Of a stretch of DNA of 64,000 bases, positions 61,587-64,000 are shown in pieces (positions within the stretch are counted from its first letter, which is position 1; every line of letters starts with the position of its first letter). The position numbers and the translations under genes are program-made. Location of the stretch: assembly GCF_900111305.1 (NCBI RefSeq), contig NZ_FOGS01000012.1, positions 60,410-124,409 on the forward strand. The letters run 5' to 3'. Source of the stretch: Vreelandella subterranea. Its GTDB lineage: Bacteria > Pseudomonadota > Gammaproteobacteria > Pseudomonadales > Halomonadaceae. The notes below the pieces were generated by a model that worked only from the letters and a program-made list of their open reading frames with translations, was not told where the DNA came from and made no database searches.

Positions 61587-62594
61587 TCAGGGCAATAGCA
61601 CCGTGGAACCGGTAGTCTTGCGGCTCTGCAGCGCGTCCTGTGCTTTACCCACATCCTTAAGCGGATAGCGGTTGGCCACCTCAACCTTGATCTTGCCGCT
61701 TTTCAACATGGCAAAGACGTCATCGCACATCATTTCGAGACGTTCGCGCGTGTCGGCATAGCCGTTCAGGCTGGGACGGGTAACAAACAGCGCGCCCTTC
61801 TGGTTGAGAATCCCGATATTAACGCCGTCGACCGGGCCGGAGGCGTTGCCAAAACTGACCATTAGCGAGCGTGGCTTGAGACAGTCCAGCGAGGTTTCCC
61901 AGGTGTCTTTACCCACCGAGTCATAAACCACGTCGCACATCTCGCCGTTGGTGAGTTCGCGTACGCGCTCGACCACGTCTTCCTGGGTGTAGTTGATGGT
62001 TGCCCAGGCACCGTTGGCCATGGCCAGGTCGGCCTTCTCTTGTGAACTGACGGTCCCGATCAGCTTGACACCCAGTGCCTTGGCCCACTGGCAGGCGATG
62101 GAACCAACGCCACCGGCAGCAGCATGGAATAAAATCGTTTCCCCGCCCTTGAGTTCGTAGGTTTGGCGAAACAAATACTGAACGGTCAGACCCTTTAGCA
62201 GGCTGGCCGCCGCCGTTTCAAAATCGATAAAGTCCGGCAGCTTGACCACTTTCGACGCGGGCAACGTATGCTGCTCGGCGTAGGCACCCAGCGGCCCCTG
62301 CGCGTAAGCGACCCGGTCGCCTTCTTTCAGATGGGTAACACCGTCACCCACCGCATCGACAATACCGGCACCTTCGGTGCCCAAGCCAGAGGGCATGGAG
62401 GGCGCCGGGTAAAGCCCGGTACGGAAGTAGATATCGATAAAATTAAGGCCGACCGCCTTGTTGGCCACGCGGACTTCGCCAGCGGCGGGTGCCGCCGGTG
62501 TCACTTCAACCAGTTCAAGCACCTCGGAACCGCCGGTATGAGCAAATTGAATCCGTTGAGACGCCTGTTGTTGAGACACATGTTGTTGAGACAC
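61587..62594 (-). CDS. Quinone oxidoreductase (zeta-crystallin type MDR)
   Basis: 335-aa NADPH-dependent quinone reductase of the medium-chain dehydrogenase family. The catalytic domain contains GLNFIDIYFRTGLYP; the NADPH-binding domain has FHAAAGGVGSIACQWAK. Zinc ligands of alcohol dehydrogenases are absent. The N-terminus has two short Gln-rich repeats (SQQHVSQQQASQ), a possible slippage product. Single gene. Confidence 0.92.
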   Translation of the reverse strand: MSQQHVSQQQASQRIQFAHTGGSEVLELVEVTPAAPAAGEVRVANKAVGLNFIDIYFRTGLYPAPSMPSGLGTEGAGIVDAVGDGVTHLKEGDRVAYAQGPLGAYAEQHTLPASKVVKLPDFIDFETAAASLLKGLTVQYLFRQTYELKGGETILFHAAAGGVGSIACQWAKALGVKLIGTVSSQEKADLAMANGAWATINYTQEDVVERVRELTNGEMCDVVYDSVGKDTWETSLDCLKPRSLMVSFGNASGPVDGVNIGILNQKGALFVTRPSLNGYADTRERLEMMCDDVFAMLKSGKIKVEVANRYPLKDVGKAQDALQSRKTTGSTVLLP

Positions 62595-62733
62595 AGAAAG
62601 CTCCTTTTTTTATAAGATGAGGTAAGGCTCAGCTAGCAAGCTAACGCCATCTGCCCGGCAGCGCAACGCAGTTGTCACAACCCCCGTGCTAGACTCGTTC
62701 TGTTGATCGCCGACGGCTAACGGAACATTGCAA

Positions 62734-63504
62734 ATGCACCCTGCTATTTCACTGCCCACATTAATTGCTCACCGCGGCTACTCCGCCGCGGCCCCGGAAA
62801 ACACCCTTGCCGCGGTGCGCGCCGCCCACCGCGCGGGTGTACGCTGGGTCGAGCTCGACGTCCAATTACTCGGTGATGGAACCCCCGTGATTTGGCACGA
62901 TGCCGACGTCGCCCGATGTTCAGACGGTCGCGGTAGGCTACGCCGCATGACCTGGCCCCAGACGCAGACCCTCGACGCGGGCCGCTGGTTTGGTAAGGCA
63001 TTCGCCGGTGAAAAGATGGCCAGCCTGGAGGACATGCTGGCGCTGCTCGACGCGCTGGAGATGAGCGTCAACCTGGAACTCAAGGTCAATCGCGGCCACG
63101 ACCCCATCGCGCTGGTCGACCGCGTGCTGCCGAGCGTGCTCGACGCCCTGCCCGCCGAGCGGTTTGTGCTGTCGTCCTTTGATCAAACGGCGCTGCGCCA
63201 CAGCCGTACCTTTGCGCCCGCCAACACGCTGGCGCTCGGCGTCCTGGTCAACCGCCTGCCAAAGGACTGGCGGACACTGTGCGCCGACATTGACGCCTTC
63301 AGCCTTCATGCCCACTGGGGCCGCTTGAAGCCCGCACAGGCCGAAGCCGTTGTACAGGCGGGCTATGCGCTGCTCTGCTACACCCCCAACGATCCCCACG
63401 CCTTCCATCCGCTCTGGGCCTGGGGAGCTGCCAGCGCAATCACCGATGAGCCTGAGGCCTTCCAACGATATTTATCGGCCTCGTTCAGCGCCATAAGCAG
63501 GTAG
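62734..63504 (+). CDS. Glycerophosphodiester phosphodiesterase
   Basis: 256 aa, no signal peptide, so cytoplasmic (UgpQ-like). GDPD motifs: catalytic His13 and Arg14 in IAHRGYSAAAPENT, the metal pair in VELDVQL, the second His in VIWHD, and LELKVNRG. It releases glycerol 3-phosphate from glycerophosphodiesters, feeding the same pool as the glycerol genes 12 kb upstream. The ATG at 62734 is preferred; an in-frame TTG at 62728 is possible. Confidence 0.93.
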   Translation: MHPAISLPTLIAHRGYSAAAPENTLAAVRAAHRAGVRWVELDVQLLGDGTPVIWHDADVARCSDGRGRLRRMTWPQTQTLDAGRWFGKAFAGEKMASLEDMLALLDALEMSVNLELKVNRGHDPIALVDRVLPSVLDALPAERFVLSSFDQTALRHSRTFAPANTLALGVLVNRLPKDWRTLCADIDAFSLHAHWGRLKPAQAEAVVQAGYALLCYTPNDPHAFHPLWAWGAASAITDEPEAFQRYLSASFSAISR

Positions 63505-63637
63505 TGGAAGTTGCTTCACGGTCGCGGTGCTTGCTTGTTAGCCACTTATATAGGGCGCTCTGAATACTGAGGAAGGTCATCATTAATGTCATCCCACGCA
63601 GCCTTGCTTGCTACAAAAATGTGGCTCGCTTTTTCTA

Positions 63638-64000
63638 GGCTCTTCGTCACTTCATGTGGATTTGGCCTGATCGAATAGCCGGCCCACCGGGCTGCCAATC
63701 AAGTGGATCATAGCGATGAAATTAGCCTCGTTTCGATAGCCACGTGCACGTGACCGAGCCGCTTGAAAAAGACCGTTCATCCCTTCCAGTCTCGCGTTCG
63801 TCAGTCCCGAGTGCCAGCGCCTGACCACCGCGTCGGCGTGCCGCTCAAGGGTCGCCAAGGCCTTTCCCATCGGCTTCAGTAGTGGCTTTTCAGACACCGC
63901 CGCCTGCATGACCTTGAGGTAATTAGTGATGCGCCATCGAGCCGCTCTGGGCGTCGGGGCCTTCTGGATCCAGCGTAGCTTTTCCTTGATCACCCAGGCA
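63638..64000 (-). mobile_element. End of an ISL3-family insertion sequence (truncated by window)
   Basis: The element's outer end is placed at GGCTCTTCGTCACTTCATG (63638 onward), a GGCTCTT-type start that I associate with ISL3-family terminal repeats. It lies 14 nt outside the transposase stop. The other end and target duplication are beyond the window. The end position is tentative. Confidence 0.6.
63652..64000 (-). CDS. ISL3-family transposase, C-terminal part
   Basis: About 116 residues, open at the right edge of the window. The DDE_Tnp_ISL3 C-terminus is recognisable: HSGLTNARLEGMNGLFQAARS, including the catalytic Glu, and ARGYRNEANFIAMIHL. The frame is intact here; whether the whole gene is cannot be seen. 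Confidence 0.88.
   Translation of the reverse strand, partial: AWVIKEKLRWIQKAPTPRAARWRITNYLKVMQAAVSEKPLLKPMGKALATLERHADAVVRRWHSGLTNARLEGMNGLFQAARSRARGYRNEANFIAMIHLIGSPVGRLFDQAKST

Overview
The window looks like a chromosomal segment of a moderately halophilic gammaproteobacterium of the Halomonas group. The basis is the moderately high GC, the gammaproteobacterial gene orders (accB-accC-prmA, dusB-fis-purH, groES-groEL), a betIBA osmoprotectant locus and a TRAP transporter, together with protein sequences that read as Halomonadaceae-like. The genus is an inference from recognition; no search was run.

Layout. 1-902 holds the 5' part of a phosphatase-kinase fusion that runs off the left edge. 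1158-20575 is mostly housekeeping: ppa, dsbD, accBC, prmA, dusB-fis, purH, gabD, folE, srkA, comF, tRNA-Leu, an unknown membrane protein, a FabG-like reductase, fxsA, groESL behind a sigma-32-type promoter, trmJ and a DJ-1/PfpI protein. 20695-25742 is membrane transport: a Na+/H+ antiporter, a GntP permease, a small K+ channel and a Kef-type antiporter. 25751-29080 is a manganese ABC importer transcribed away from its regulator mntR. 29100-30223 is an Xre/MbcA-RES toxin-antitoxin pair. A DUF3750 protein, SRP RNA (ffs) and tRNA-Met follow.

31699-36653 is the choline to glycine betaine module: an orphan choline/betaine-binding protein divergent from betI-betB-betA, with a palindromic BetI operator between them. 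fadE follows. 39521-50603 is a complete glycerol module: the ABC importer glpSTPQUV, glpD, then glpR-glpK on the opposite strand. TTTCG/CGAAA motifs that look like GlpR sites lie at the glpS, glpK and glpR upstream regions. The two ATPases carry complementary defects, predicting one consensus and one degenerate ATP site. 50759-52609 is an SLC13 permease with RCK-type domains.

52784-61514 is the least understood block. An NDP-forming CoA ligase and two crotonases are transcribed away from an RpiR-type regulator, a Tat-exported TRAP binding protein and a fused TRAP permease. The shared intergenic region holds a perfect 15-bp inverted repeat and a second palindrome. The natural reading is uptake, CoA activation and hydration or cleavage of an unidentified carboxylate. 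The right end has a quinone oxidoreductase, a glycerophosphodiesterase and the end of an ISL3-family insertion sequence.

No CRISPR array, prophage or recognised defence island was seen. The best candidates for new biology are the fusion with an apparently dead phosphatase domain, the asymmetric glycerol-importer ATPase, the TRAP/CoA-ligase locus with its operators, and the 15-bp tandem repeats upstream of glpR.
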